A stretch of 64,000 nt of DNA from Chitinophaga varians (GCF_014529945.1 NZ_JACVFB010000004.1:620001-684000), one strand, 5' to 3'. Shown: positions 1 to 8,652, counted from the stretch's first letter. Notes: generated by a model from the sequence alone, not told the origin. Translations and numbers: made by a program.

Positions 1-1032
1 GAAATATTTTTCGATGGCAGCGGCGATAGAAGCCGGTTCCGGATCACACTGGAAGCCTACCACGCCATCGGGCACCATTTCAATGAGACCGCCTACGCGG
101 GTCACCACCATCGGTTTTTCGAAATGGTAAGCGATCTGGGAGATACCGCTTTGTGTGGCGCTTTTATAAGGCTGTACTACCAGATCGGCTGCACAGAAAT
201 AGTTTTTTACCGCATCTGTGGGGATGAAATCGGTGTGCATCAGCACCCGGTCGCCCAGTTGCAGCTCCTGCAGCAATTGCTGATAAGGGGCAGCATCTTC
301 ATAATACTCACCGGCCACAATAGCGTGAACATCCAGTTTTTTCATGCGTTCGTCGGCCATGGCCTTCAGCAGGAGGTCGAGGCCTTTGTATTGACGGATA
401 AAGCCGAAGAAAAGAATATATCGTTTGCCTGGTTGCAGCTGCAGCCGTTGGCGGGCTTCCGCTTTGGAGACAGGCGTACCGTAGTTATCGTAGATGGGGT
501 GGGGGATGAGCGATGCTTTTTTGGTAGGCTCAAATACCCGCAGATCATCGAGCACCGACTGGCTCATGGCGATAAAAGCATCCACCGGTTTCAGGAAGTA
601 CCTGGTGAACGCCACGTCGCCGGGGCGTTTTTCGTGCGGCACCACATTATCCAGTACGGCGATTACTTTGGTATTGCCGCGTTTGCCCAATCGGAGCAGG
701 GTCCCCAGTGAAGGGCCCATCACGGGCAACCAGTATTTGGAGATGATAATATCGGGTTTCATTTTCCGGATCTTACGCCCTACGATCAGCCAGTTGAGCG
801 GATTCACGGAGTTGATCAGCCGTTTGATCCGCAGGTGTTGCGGCGGCGGGTCGGTAGAGTACTGGCTTTTGCCAGGGAAGAGGAAGCCCGGATATTGCAC
901 GGTGAAAGTGAATATCTCCACGTCGTCTGTCAGCTGCAGCTCTTCCGCCAGTCTTTCATTATAAGCAGCCAGCCCACCCCGGAAGGGATAGGCTGTACCG
1001 AGAATGAGTATTTTCTTTTTAGTCTTGGCCAT
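1..1032 (-). CDS. GT4-type glycosyltransferase (3' end outside window)
   Basis: This frame is open for 344 codons from an ATG at 1032 to the window edge, so the C-terminus is missing. The N-terminus carries the glycogen-synthase-like motif PFRGGLAAYN, the nucleotide-sugar donor-binding half of a GT-B fold follows (ILFFGFIRQYKGLDLLLKA), and the conserved acidic region of family 4 appears as GGLIEMVPDGVVGF near the truncated end. It should transfer an activated sugar to a cell-envelope acceptor at the cytoplasmic face of the inner membrane. Its ATG overlaps the stop of the upstream GT2 gene by one base (TAATG), so the two are probably translationally coupled. Donor and acceptor cannot be told from sequence. 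Confidence 0.88.
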   Translation of the reverse strand, partial: MAKTKKKILILGTAYPFRGGLAAYNERLAEELQLTDDVEIFTFTVQYPGFLFPGKSQYSTDPPPQHLRIKRLINSVNPLNWLIVGRKIRKMKPDIIISKYWLPVMGPSLGTLLRLGKRGNTKVIAVLDNVVPHEKRPGDVAFTRYFLKPVDAFIAMSQSVLDDLRVFEPTKKASLIPHPIYDNYGTPVSKAEARQRLQLQPGKRYILFFGFIRQYKGLDLLLKAMADERMKKLDVHAIVAGEYYEDAAPYQQLLQELQLGDRVLMHTDFIPTDAVKNYFCAADLVVQPYKSATQSGISQIAYHFEKPMVVTRVGGLIEMVPDGVVGFQCDPEPASIAAAIEKYF

Positions 1033-1982
1033 TAGTTAATTGATTTGTCCATTCTTGCCTCCACGAGGTAGCTGTTTCTTTCGGGAGCATTACGGGTAAC
1101 CAGTTCACCGATAAATCCGGTCAGGAACAATTGAGAACCGATAATCATGAAGAGCAGTGCCAGGTAGAAGATCGGTCTGTCTGTCATGTTATACTGGTCC
1201 TGGAAAATTTTAGCAAAGGCGAGGTAAAAGGCAATCACGAAACCAAAGAAAAAGAACAGGGTGCCTAATGCGCCGAAGAGGTGCATGGGGCGTTTGCCGA
1301 ACTTACCGATGAACATGATGGAGGCCAGGTCGAGGAAACCGTTGATAAAACGTTCCAGGCCGAACTTGCTGACACCGTATTTACGGGCGCGGTGTTCCAC
1401 TACTTTTTCACCGATGTTGCGGAAGCCGTTCCATTTAGCGATGACCGGGATGTAGCGGTGCATTTCGCCGTATACCTCGATTGACTTCACCACTTTTTTA
1501 CGATAGGATTTGAGGCCGCAGTTCATATCATGCAGCCTGACACCGCTCATACGGGTGGTGGTGTAGTTGTACAGTTTGGAGGGCAGGTTTTTCGTGAAAG
1601 CATTATCGTAACGTTTCTTTTTCCAGCCGCTCACCAGATCGTATCCATCTTCCACGATCATGCGGTACAGTTCCGGAATTTCGTCCGGGCTGTCTTGCAG
1701 ATCGGCGTCCATGGTGATCACCACGTCGCCTTGTGCGGCATTAAAGCCTTCATTGAGGGCGGCGGATTTTCCATAGTTGCGTTGGAACTTGATGCCTTTG
1801 ATACAGGGGTTTTGCATGGCCAGTTGCTGGACCACTTCCCAGGAACCATCGGTACTGCCATCGTCCACCATCCATACTTCGTAGGTGAAACGGTGCTCCT
1901 GCATCACCCGGTCAATCCAGGCGGCCAGTTCAGGAAGTGATTCTTCTTCGTTTTTTAAAGGAACGATTACGGATATGTTCAT
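1032..1982 (-). CDS. Membrane GT2 glycosyltransferase (DPM1/ArnC-like)
   Basis: The 316-residue protein starts with a GT2 domain (VIVPLKNEEESLPEL, then TMDADLQDSPDEI with the DAD metal/nucleotide-binding site) and ends with two membrane spans near residues 237-257 and 271-296. This is the architecture of polyprenyl-phosphate sugar transferases such as ArnC, DPM1 and GtrB, which load a sugar onto a lipid carrier at the inner membrane. It follows the DUF4199 gene by 15 bp and overlaps the next glycosyltransferase by one base, so it belongs to the same operon. The actual sugar is unknown. Confidence 0.9.
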   Translation of the reverse strand: MNISVIVPLKNEEESLPELAAWIDRVMQEHRFTYEVWMVDDGSTDGSWEVVQQLAMQNPCIKGIKFQRNYGKSAALNEGFNAAQGDVVITMDADLQDSPDEIPELYRMIVEDGYDLVSGWKKKRYDNAFTKNLPSKLYNYTTTRMSGVRLHDMNCGLKSYRKKVVKSIEVYGEMHRYIPVIAKWNGFRNIGEKVVEHRARKYGVSKFGLERFINGFLDLASIMFIGKFGKRPMHLFGALGTLFFFFGFVIAFYLAFAKIFQDQYNMTDRPIFYLALLFMIIGSQLFLTGFIGELVTRNAPERNSYLVEARMDKSIN

Positions 1983-1997
1983 CTTGATAGAATAGTA

Positions 1998-2534
1998 TTA
2001 TGAATGTTGTTGCTCCGGCGCTTTTTTACGCAGGATCAACGCAATAATGGCGGCTACGGCGAAATAAAAGATCACGATTCTCAGGTAATCGAGGAAAGAC
2101 TTGGTAAAGCTGACCGTAAAATCAGTTGCTTTAATACTTTCCACCTGCTGGTCGATGATGTCCTGCGGTGCATTCAGGTACCGCATCGCACGTTCTGTAA
2201 AAGCCAGCGTATCCGCTTTCATCGCGGCGGACAATGACGGATCGATATACTTATACAATACAAACTGGTAGACGGTTACCATTAACATGCTAAGGATAAA
2301 AGTGGTGTACACCGGTTTAATGGCTGTTTTAAACCCGATGTATGGTCCCACCTGTTTTTTGCGTTCTCTTCCGGCCAGTACCGCGAAAATAATGAGCAAT
2401 GCCAGTTGGCTGATGCTGTTCCAGAAGGAAAAAAGCACCTGAGGGCCTGCCTTCCAGGTCACCACATTCAACAAAATAAGGACAACGCCGGCGATGAAAC
2501 CCCATTTCACGCCGGGATTAGGAGATTCTTGCAT
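1998..2534 (-). CDS. DUF4199 family membrane protein
   Basis: A 178-residue protein with about four hydrophobic spans: two in the first 55 residues, one around the segment TTFILSMLMVTVYQFVL, and one at the C-terminus before a Lys/Arg-rich tail. Length and the GFKTAIKPVYTTF segment fit DUF4199, an uncharacterised Bacteroidota inner-membrane family. It lies 6 bp after the dihydroorotase-like gene and 15 bp before the GT2 gene. As far as I recall, this dihydroorotase-DUF4199-GT2 order recurs in the phylum. The context suggests a role near envelope glycan assembly, but no function is established. Confidence 0.8.
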   Translation of the reverse strand: MQESPNPGVKWGFIAGVVLILLNVVTWKAGPQVLFSFWNSISQLALLIIFAVLAGRERKKQVGPYIGFKTAIKPVYTTFILSMLMVTVYQFVLYKYIDPSLSAAMKADTLAFTERAMRYLNAPQDIIDQQVESIKATDFTVSFTKSFLDYLRIVIFYFAVAAIIALILRKKAPEQQHS

Positions 2535-2540
2535 ACAGTT

Positions 2541-3806
2541 TTATTTGTTGACGTGAAAAACAGGGCCATTCACTGTTGCCACAACTTTGCCTTTTAGTGA
2601 GCTGCCAATATAAGCCGAATTTTTTGATCTGGAGGCGATATGGGCGGTAGTGAATTCCCATTCCGCTGCCGGGTCAAAGATGGTGAGGTTGGCTGCGGCG
2701 CCTTCCTGGATCGCAGGTTGCGGTTGTTTGAAGATGGCGCGCGGTTTTTCTGTCAGCATCGCAATATGTTGTTCCAGCGGCAATTGCGGCATGTGCTGGC
2801 GAATAACGCCAAAGCTGCTTTCCAGGCCTATCATACCGTTTTTCGCATATTCAAACTCCACTGTTTTGGCGTCCCATTCCTGTGGTACGTGGTGGGTGGC
2901 AAAGCAGTCGACCGTGCCGTGTACGATGGCCTCCTGAATAGCTTTCACGTCATCGGCGGTGCGCAACGGCGGATTTACCTTCAGGTTGGCATCATAATTT
3001 ACCAGTTGCGCATCGGTGAGCGACAGGTGGTAAGGCGTTACTGAGCAGGTTACCCTGATGCCGTCAGCTTTGGCGGCGGCGATCAGTTCTATGGATTTGC
3101 GGGTGCTTACGCCCGTGATATGAATGCGGGAGTCGGTGTATTTCGCCAGCTCCAGGTCGCGCTGTATGATCAGTTCTTCTGCCAGCGCCGGTTTGCCGGG
3201 CATGCCCAGCTGGGTGGAGTAGATGCCTTCGTGCATGAGACCATGGGCAGAGATGCTCTGGTCGTCCGGCAGCTGGATCAGCGTACCGTCAAACGCTTTG
3301 ATGTATTGTAATGCTTTGAGCAGGAGGCCGGGCGACTGTACGGGTTTGAGGCCGTCGGAGAAAGCTACGGCGCCGGTTTGCTGCATCTCATACATTTCCG
3401 CGAGGCTGCTGCCTTCCAGATTTTTGGTCACGGCGCCGATAGGCAGTACCGTGGTGGCGGCATGGCGGGTTTTGCTCAGCACATACTCTATCTGCGGCTT
3501 GGTGTGCAGGGCCGGTTGGGTGTTGGGCACTACCATGACGGTGGTGTAACCGCCTGTGGCTGCGGCTTTTACGCCGGTATACAGGTCTTCCTTATGCTCC
3601 AGCCCCGGATCGCAGAAATGGGCGAAAATGTCCATCCAGCCCGCAGACACGTGCAGGTTCTCTCCGGAGATAACCGTTGCCCGTGCATCTTCCAGATGGT
3701 CGCCCACCTGTTGGATAATACCGTTCTGTATGGAAATGTCTTTTTGCTGCCCGTGAAAGGGAGAGGAAGGTGCTATCACCTTTACGTTTTTGAGTAGTAT
3801 GTGCAT
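2541..3806 (-). CDS. pyrC: Dihydroorotase-like amidohydrolase lacking metal ligands
   Basis: The 421-residue protein has the full length and fold signature of class I dihydroorotase, including PGLEHKEDL and LKVNPPLRT. The metal-site residues are changed, however: the DxHxHFR motif reads DIFAHFC (residues 59-65, first His now Phe, Arg now Cys), the HCED motif is LPDD (179-182), the HxSTK histidine is Gly (TGVST, 231-235), and the ATDHAPH motif reads ATHHVPQ (303-309, catalytic Asp now His). Non-catalytic dihydroorotase homologues (PyrC') are known partners of aspartate transcarbamoylase elsewhere, so a structural or regulatory role is possible. It is the first gene of the operon and has a good promoter. 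The symbol reflects homology, not proven activity. Confidence 0.85.
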   Translation of the reverse strand: MHILLKNVKVIAPSSPFHGQQKDISIQNGIIQQVGDHLEDARATVISGENLHVSAGWMDIFAHFCDPGLEHKEDLYTGVKAAATGGYTTVMVVPNTQPALHTKPQIEYVLSKTRHAATTVLPIGAVTKNLEGSSLAEMYEMQQTGAVAFSDGLKPVQSPGLLLKALQYIKAFDGTLIQLPDDQSISAHGLMHEGIYSTQLGMPGKPALAEELIIQRDLELAKYTDSRIHITGVSTRKSIELIAAAKADGIRVTCSVTPYHLSLTDAQLVNYDANLKVNPPLRTADDVKAIQEAIVHGTVDCFATHHVPQEWDAKTVEFEYAKNGMIGLESSFGVIRQHMPQLPLEQHIAMLTEKPRAIFKQPQPAIQEGAAANLTIFDPAAEWEFTTAHIASRSKNSAYIGSSLKGKVVATVNGPVFHVNK

Positions 3807-3853
3807 GCTTTACGTTCTATTCAATATCAAAACCTGTCCAAAAAATACAGGGG

Positions 3854-3884
3854 CAAATGTAACATAAAACTATTAATTGATAAA
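3854..3884 (-). promoter_or_regulatory. Bacteroidota-type promoter of the dihydroorotase-like operon
   Basis: On the minus strand the -7 element TACATTTG (3861-3854) matches TAnnTTTG exactly. The -33 element is TTTA (3884-3881), one base off TTTG, with a 19-bp spacer. Transcription would start about 40 bases upstream of the ATG at 3806. Confidence 0.65.
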
Positions 3885-3968
3885 GCCCTCCCGTAGCCCT
3901 TTTCCAGCTTTTTGTTCAGGTTGGTATGATAATTGAAAATAGAGGGTAGCAGATCAAAATAACTTAGG

Positions 3969-4922
3969 ATGAATGATTATCTCATTAACCTTGTCACACG
4001 TATATGCGACCGCTCGGAACAGTTAAATAACTCCCAAACGATTAGCTGGCAGGCGCTCCGTGAGGCCGAACAGCTGGCCAACCACGCGTATGTGCCGATT
4101 CTGTACCAGTACATCGCAAACGAACCTGATAAGGAAAGACGCCGCGCCGCCGGCTTTATTATTATTCAGCTCTCCAGAAATACCAGTGATCCGGAAGTGA
4201 TCCGGTTTATGCTGGACCGTCTCCGGATAGAACAGGAGCCTGATATTGTCACCGCTATCCAGCAGGACCTGGAACGCGGCCTGCCGATCCCCGGATATAT
4301 GAACCTGGACCCGCTGCTGAACAATGCTTTGTCGCTCAATAACACGGTGCGCCGCTCCGCGCTGTTTGCCCTCCGTGGCACCAACAATCCACAGGTGGAA
4401 GAATTTGCGCTGAATTTACTCAAAAGGACTGTAAATGAATATGATATATATTATATAGTCCTGCTACTGCATAAGGTGGCCACCAAAAAGAGCCTGCCGG
4501 CGCTCAAACGCCTGCTGGAACACCCGCGGCAGGACGTAAAAGGACTAGCATTCGCTACCATCGCAGACATTGAGAAAGAGAAAGAAGCGCTCTTTTATGC
4601 CCGCTGCCTGCTCCGCGGCCAGTTGAAATCAGAGGCCATGGAGGCGATTTATAAATACGCAGACGAAAGTGCCATACAAGCGGTGATCACCCGTATCACG
4701 GAGATGCTTACCAAAAGACGCAGCAACGGCCGGCTTTCACTGGAGACGTTCAAAAACGGCTTTACTGATCTGATGCTGGGCATGGAATTCCTTTTCCGCT
4801 TCCGCACCGCTAAAAGCGAAGTGAAAAAAACTTTCTCCTGGATCACTGAAAAAAGAGCTGAATACCTGCTGCCCGAAGAACGTGAATGGATACAACGTAA
4901 CCTTGTCATGAACAAAGGCTGA
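3969..4922 (+). CDS. HEAT-repeat protein
   Basis: The 317-residue soluble protein has no signal peptide or membrane span and is built of paired helices typical of HEAT/PBS-lyase repeats, for example VRRSALFALRGTNNPQVEEF and VKGLAFATIADIEKEKEALF. Such repeats form a curved protein-binding scaffold. No enzyme motif is visible. It is divergently arranged with the dihydroorotase-like operon and has its own 160-bp upstream region. The ATG at 3969 follows AGG closely (cttaggATG), a rare Shine-Dalgarno-like start for this window. Binding partner unknown. Confidence 0.75.
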   Translation: MNDYLINLVTRICDRSEQLNNSQTISWQALREAEQLANHAYVPILYQYIANEPDKERRRAAGFIIIQLSRNTSDPEVIRFMLDRLRIEQEPDIVTAIQQDLERGLPIPGYMNLDPLLNNALSLNNTVRRSALFALRGTNNPQVEEFALNLLKRTVNEYDIYYIVLLLHKVATKKSLPALKRLLEHPRQDVKGLAFATIADIEKEKEALFYARCLLRGQLKSEAMEAIYKYADESAIQAVITRITEMLTKRRSNGRLSLETFKNGFTDLMLGMEFLFRFRTAKSEVKKTFSWITEKRAEYLLPEEREWIQRNLVMNKG

Positions 4923-5011
4923 TACCCCGTCTACCCCGCCTCTTTTCCTCCTTTTATCCTGATATTTATCCGCATAGCTCCCCTAACGGTGGTGCATACC
5001 TCGTAATTCTT

Positions 5012-5019
5012 TACATTTG
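5012..5019 (+). promoter_or_regulatory. -7 element (TACATTTG) of the DPP IV gene
   Basis: TACATTTG matches the Bacteroidota -7 consensus TAnnTTTG and ends 18 bases before the ATG at 5038. No convincing -33 TTTG lies at the expected distance. Confidence 0.5.
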
Positions 5020-5037
5020 GAACCTTAAAATGTAAGG

Positions 5038-7212
5038 ATGAAAAGAGGACTGATATTGCTATTGACTGGTTGCATGGCGGTCGGGGTACACCCTGCCCGT
5101 GCGCAGCAGCAGACGTATACCATGGCACAGGCTACCAATGGGCTTCGTGCAGACCTGGCACCGGAACGACTGAAACAGTTTGAATGGGTGCCCGGCGAAA
5201 ACGCCTACACCAGAGCGGTACTGGCCGGTGGCCAGCAGGTTTGGGTGAAATACACGGTGTTGGGTGGCAAAGCCCTGCCCAAAACGGACACCCTGTTGAC
5301 ACTGAACACCCTCAGCCAGCAGCTTTCTTCCAAAACCCCTTTACGTGGTTTGCCTCCGTTGCACTGGATAGATAACACCCATGCCTGGTGTAGCATCGGT
5401 AATGATCTGTACAGCGGCACGGTCGAAAACAGGACAATCCAATTCAGCAAATGGTGCGCTCTGCCTGCTGACGCGGAGAATGTAACGGTCAATCCTAAAA
5501 GCCGGAACATTGCCTACACCGTAAAAAATAATCTTTTCCTGCGTGCCGCCGATGGTCAGGAACAGCCCATCACACAGGATGCTGACATCAATATCGTGAA
5601 CGGTAAAAGCGTGCACAGAGAAGAATTCGGCATCGACAAAGGAATTTTCTTCTCTCCTAATGGCGATCTGGTGGCCTTCTACCGGATGGACCAGCGGATG
5701 GTTAATGATTATCCGGTCATCGACTGGTCGGTAGTGCCTGCCCACGCCAATATCATCAAATATCCCATGGCCGGCGGCAAATCTCACGAGGTAACACTGG
5801 GCGTCTATCAGCCATCTACCCGTAAAACCGTCTTCCTGAAAACAACTGGTGAAGCAGATCATTACCTGACCTGTGTTACCTGGGCGCCTGACCAGCAGTC
5901 TGTTTACGTCGCGCTGCTCAACAGAGACCAGAACCACCTGTGGCTGAATCAATACAGTGCCACTACCGGAGAGTTGATCAAAACGCTTTTTGAAGAAACA
6001 GACCCTAAATATGTACATCCGTCACATCCGCTCACTTTTGTGCCTGGCAAACCCGATCAGTTTATCTGGTGGAGTGACCGTGACGGCTATACGCACCTGT
6101 ACCTGTACAATACAGCAGGACAGTTGCTAAAACAACTCACCAAAGGAGATTGGGTCGTGAACGAATTACAGGGTTTCCATACAGCAGGCAATGAAGTGAT
6201 CATCACGGCGGCCAAAGAAAGCCCAATGGAAAAACATGCTTATGCCGTAAACCTGAAAAGCGCTGCCCTGCGTCGTCTGGACCAGGCGGCCGGCTGGCAC
6301 GATGTTCAGGTGAGTAGCCAGGGCGATTACATACTGGACAGCTATTCTTCCGGAGACGTTCCTTCCTCCGCCATTATTACAGGACTGAATGGTAAGTACG
6401 CCGAGACGATCCTCAAATCGGCAGATCCCCTGAAAAATTTCAAACGGCCGGAAATCAGGCAGGTAACGCTGAAAGCAGATGACGGCACCCCGCTGTATGG
6501 AAAACTCATCTTACCGGTGGACTTTGACAGCACCCGTCAATATCCGGTGATCGTATACCTGTACAATGGGCCTAACGTACAACTGATCAAAAACACCTTC
6601 CCCTACAGTGGTAACCTGTGGTACGAGTATATGGCACAACGCGGATACATCGTATTTACCATGGACGGCCGCGGCAGTGCTAACCGGGGAATGGCTTTTG
6701 AGCAGGCTACCTTCCGTCAGCTGGGCACGGTGGAAATGAATGATCAGCTGCAAGGCGTGGCTTATCTGAAATCATTGTCTTATGTGAATCAGCAGAAGAT
6801 GGGCGTACATGGCTGGAGCTTCGGCGGCTTTATGACCACCTCGCTGATGTTGCGTCATCCGGGCGTGTTTCAGGCAGCAGTGGCCGGCGGTCCGGTGATT
6901 GACTGGAGCATGTATGAAGTGATGTACACCGAACGTTACATGGATACGCCGCAGCAGAATCCGGAAGGTTATGCCAATTCGAATCTTCTCACCAAAACCA
7001 AAAACCTGAAAGGGCATCTGATGCTGATCCATGGTACCAACGATGACGTAGTGGTATGGCAGCATTCCATCAATTTCCTGAGAGCCTGCGTTGATAATGG
7101 CGTACAGGTAGATTACTTCGTGTATCCCGGTCACCTGCACAATGTGCTCGGCAAAGACAGGGTACACCTGATGCAGAAGATCACTGATTATTTTGACGCG
7201 CGATTAAAGTAA
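5038..7212 (+). CDS. Secreted prolyl dipeptidyl peptidase, S9B (DPP IV-like)
   Basis: The 724-residue protein has a signal peptide (residues 1 to about 22, ending ARAQ), an eight-bladed-propeller-like region typical of DPPIV_N (about 60-450) and a C-terminal alpha/beta hydrolase. The nucleophile is Ser594 in GWSFGG, the acid lies in HGTNDD (Asp669/670) and the histidine is in GHLHNV (His701 is the likely catalytic one). The family removes Xaa-Pro dipeptides from peptide N-termini in the periplasm or at the surface. The stop codon abuts the giant palindrome at 7213, which can serve as its 3' end. Length is normal and the gene looks intact. Confidence 0.92.
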   Translation: MKRGLILLLTGCMAVGVHPARAQQQTYTMAQATNGLRADLAPERLKQFEWVPGENAYTRAVLAGGQQVWVKYTVLGGKALPKTDTLLTLNTLSQQLSSKTPLRGLPPLHWIDNTHAWCSIGNDLYSGTVENRTIQFSKWCALPADAENVTVNPKSRNIAYTVKNNLFLRAADGQEQPITQDADINIVNGKSVHREEFGIDKGIFFSPNGDLVAFYRMDQRMVNDYPVIDWSVVPAHANIIKYPMAGGKSHEVTLGVYQPSTRKTVFLKTTGEADHYLTCVTWAPDQQSVYVALLNRDQNHLWLNQYSATTGELIKTLFEETDPKYVHPSHPLTFVPGKPDQFIWWSDRDGYTHLYLYNTAGQLLKQLTKGDWVVNELQGFHTAGNEVIITAAKESPMEKHAYAVNLKSAALRRLDQAAGWHDVQVSSQGDYILDSYSSGDVPSSAIITGLNGKYAETILKSADPLKNFKRPEIRQVTLKADDGTPLYGKLILPVDFDSTRQYPVIVYLYNGPNVQLIKNTFPYSGNLWYEYMAQRGYIVFTMDGRGSANRGMAFEQATFRQLGTVEMNDQLQGVAYLKSLSYVNQQKMGVHGWSFGGFMTTSLMLRHPGVFQAAVAGGPVIDWSMYEVMYTERYMDTPQQNPEGYANSNLLTKTKNLKGHLMLIHGTNDDVVVWQHSINFLRACVDNGVQVDYFVYPGHLHNVLGKDRVHLMQKITDYFDARLK

Positions 7213-7366
7213 TCACGCAAAGGCGCAAAGCAGCAAAGGGCGCAAAGATTTTTTGAGATGAAATAAGAAAGCAAAGAAGCGAAGACCAAATTGATCTTCG
7301 CTTCTTTGCTTTCTTATTTTCTTATTCTATTCTTTGCGCTCTTTGCTGCTTTGCGCCTTTGCGTGA
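7213..7366. repeat. Giant dispersed palindrome, copy 1
   Basis: The whole 154-bp gap between two convergent stop codons is one nested palindrome. Outer arms of 36 bp (7213-7248 and 7331-7366) start with TCACGCAAAGGCGCAAAG and differ at one position. An inner perfect 25-bp stem (7261-7285 with 7295-7319) encloses a 9-base loop. The arms are built from the unit GCAAAG at 8-9 base spacing. The right arm is identical over 36 bp to both arms of the copy at 46646-46815. It is probably a mobile or amplified non-coding element that also works as a bidirectional terminator. Confidence 0.92.
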
Positions 7367-8035
7367 TCACATCCCTCCGGTTTTCGCATCTTTAAATACA
7401 CCTGGTGTATAAACAATCTCAGAGAACGTGCTGGTACAGGCTTCTCCCAGTGGTGACTGGGAAGAAAAACCAACTTTGATGGGTGCTTTAGGCACGAAGT
7501 TTACCAGGCGGATTGCTTCCCAGTTTTTTCCTTCCAGGGAATAGAAAAGCCCGAACATGTTACCTGATTTTGCCAGGCGGAAATACACTTCGTTTTTGCT
7601 GGTAACAGCGTTGTTGCTATCGTCGGTGTAGGTGTTGGTCACGCCGGAGCATACGGAGAGTTTACCGTAATGGCTGTTTTCAAAGAGGAATTTGATGTAT
7701 TGGGTAGAATCCACCATCACATAAATGGCGCCACCATCATACGTTTTTTTGAAATCCACTTTGATTTTAGCGGTGAGCACAAAGTTCTCGTCCGGTTTAA
7801 AAACCAGGATGGGAGCGGTAGCAATGTTATAGTTGCCTCCGGGATAATTGTAAAAATCGGAGCCTTGCGCAGCGGTGATGGTGAGGCTGTCGGCAGCCGC
7901 ATTAAAGCTTTGTGGTGTGTTGATCCAGCTACAGGGATAGGGTATGCCTTTGATCCGGACGCTGTCTGCCGGATTGGCTATAGCGCTGAAAAATGCCATG
8001 ATCAGGCTACCGAGTACAAAAAGTTTCTTTTTCAC
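7367..8035 (-). CDS. Secreted DUF1349 (LamG-like) protein
   Basis: The 222-residue protein begins at a GTG (8035) with a clear signal peptide (KKKLFVLGSLIMAFFSAIA). The rest is one beta-sandwich domain of the DUF1349 type: FNAAADSLTITAAQGSDFYNYPGG at the start, then ILVFKPDENFVLTAKI and YFRLAKSGNMFGLFYSLEGKNWEAI, as in concanavalin-like lectin folds. The family is thought to bind sugars or act next to glycoside hydrolases, but no activity is proven. It stands alone; its stop codon touches the giant palindrome. Confidence 0.8.
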   Translation of the reverse strand: MKKKLFVLGSLIMAFFSAIANPADSVRIKGIPYPCSWINTPQSFNAAADSLTITAAQGSDFYNYPGGNYNIATAPILVFKPDENFVLTAKIKVDFKKTYDGGAIYVMVDSTQYIKFLFENSHYGKLSVCSGVTNTYTDDSNNAVTSKNEVYFRLAKSGNMFGLFYSLEGKNWEAIRLVNFVPKAPIKVGFSSQSPLGEACTSTFSEIVYTPGVFKDAKTGGM

Positions 8036-8110
8036 TATCGTGGTTTTAAATAAATACTGGCGCCCAATATATAAAAAAAATTTCCGGTGTTATAGCTTCG
8101 GGGCAGGATG

Positions 8111-8150
8111 GCAAAAAACAACAACCTGGCCGGTGATGGTCAGGTTGTTG
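8111..8150 (-). terminator. Intrinsic terminator of the small Arg/Lys-rich protein gene
   Basis: CAACAACCTG (8119-8128) pairs with CAGGTTGTTG (8141-8150) across a 12-base loop. On the minus strand the hairpin is followed by TGTTTTTTGC. It lies 19 bases after the stop at 8170. Confidence 0.8.
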
Positions 8151-8169
8151 AGCAGGAGATGACAAACTG

Positions 8170-8652
8170 TTATTGTACAACAGTATTACCATCCGCATTT
8201 ACTACAAAAGTTTGTACAGCGCCGTTTTTAATAACGCGTACAGTATAACAATCACCACCATTGTTGCATTTCATGGAAGTAACATCATACAGATCGGAGC
8301 CGTAGGTTGTTTTCAGATTAGTCAGGATGTTGGAAGGTATAAAATCTTCCATTACCGGTAATGCAGGTTGCGGATACAACATGCTATTGTAGTAGTAGGT
8401 ATTGACAGGCATGGGGTTAGTTGTATTCATATTCATGTTCATGTTTGTGTTCATGTTCATGTTTTTGTCCATGGTCATACCTGTTCTTCTTTCTTCTCTT
8501 TTTTCAGCTCTGGCTTCTTTCCTTTCGGCTCTGGCTTCTCGTTTTTCCTCTTTTGTCCTGTGCCGGTGACGGCTTGCATCGCTGGCATGAGTCGGAACAG
8601 CTGCAAATACGCTGATTCCTGTGGCTAACAGATAAATCATCATCTTTTTCAT
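8170..8652 (-). CDS. Small secreted protein with charged and Met-Asn repeats
   Basis: I choose the ATG at 8652 because it starts a good signal peptide (MKKMMIYLLATGISVFAAVPTHA); the frame stays open 17 codons further upstream without a better start. The mature 137 residues have three parts: a highly charged helix rich in KREARAERK-like units, a low-complexity Met-Asn stretch (MNMNTNMNMNMN), and a folded C-terminal domain of about 60 residues ending TFVVNADGNTVVQ, which weakly resembles PepSY/BLIP-like folds. A Cys pair (KCNNGGDC) may form a disulfide. I do not recognise the family. It is monocistronic with its own terminator. Confidence 0.7.
   Translation of the reverse strand: MKKMMIYLLATGISVFAAVPTHASDASRHRHRTKEEKREARAERKEARAEKREERRTGMTMDKNMNMNTNMNMNMNTTNPMPVNTYYYNSMLYPQPALPVMEDFIPSNILTNLKTTYGSDLYDVTSMKCNNGGDCYTVRVIKNGAVQTFVVNADGNTVVQ
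8425..8478. repeat. Imperfect hexanucleotide tandem repeat inside CDS
   Basis: Nine units based on (A/G)TTCAT encode the Met-Asn repeat on the minus strand. The in-frame 6-bp period means copy-number changes would lengthen or shorten the protein without a frameshift. Confidence 0.7.

Noticed and set aside
7213-7366. CRISPR-like array because of repeated GCAAAG units
   Set aside because: The units are 8-9 bases apart without spacers and form one palindrome; no cas genes are present.
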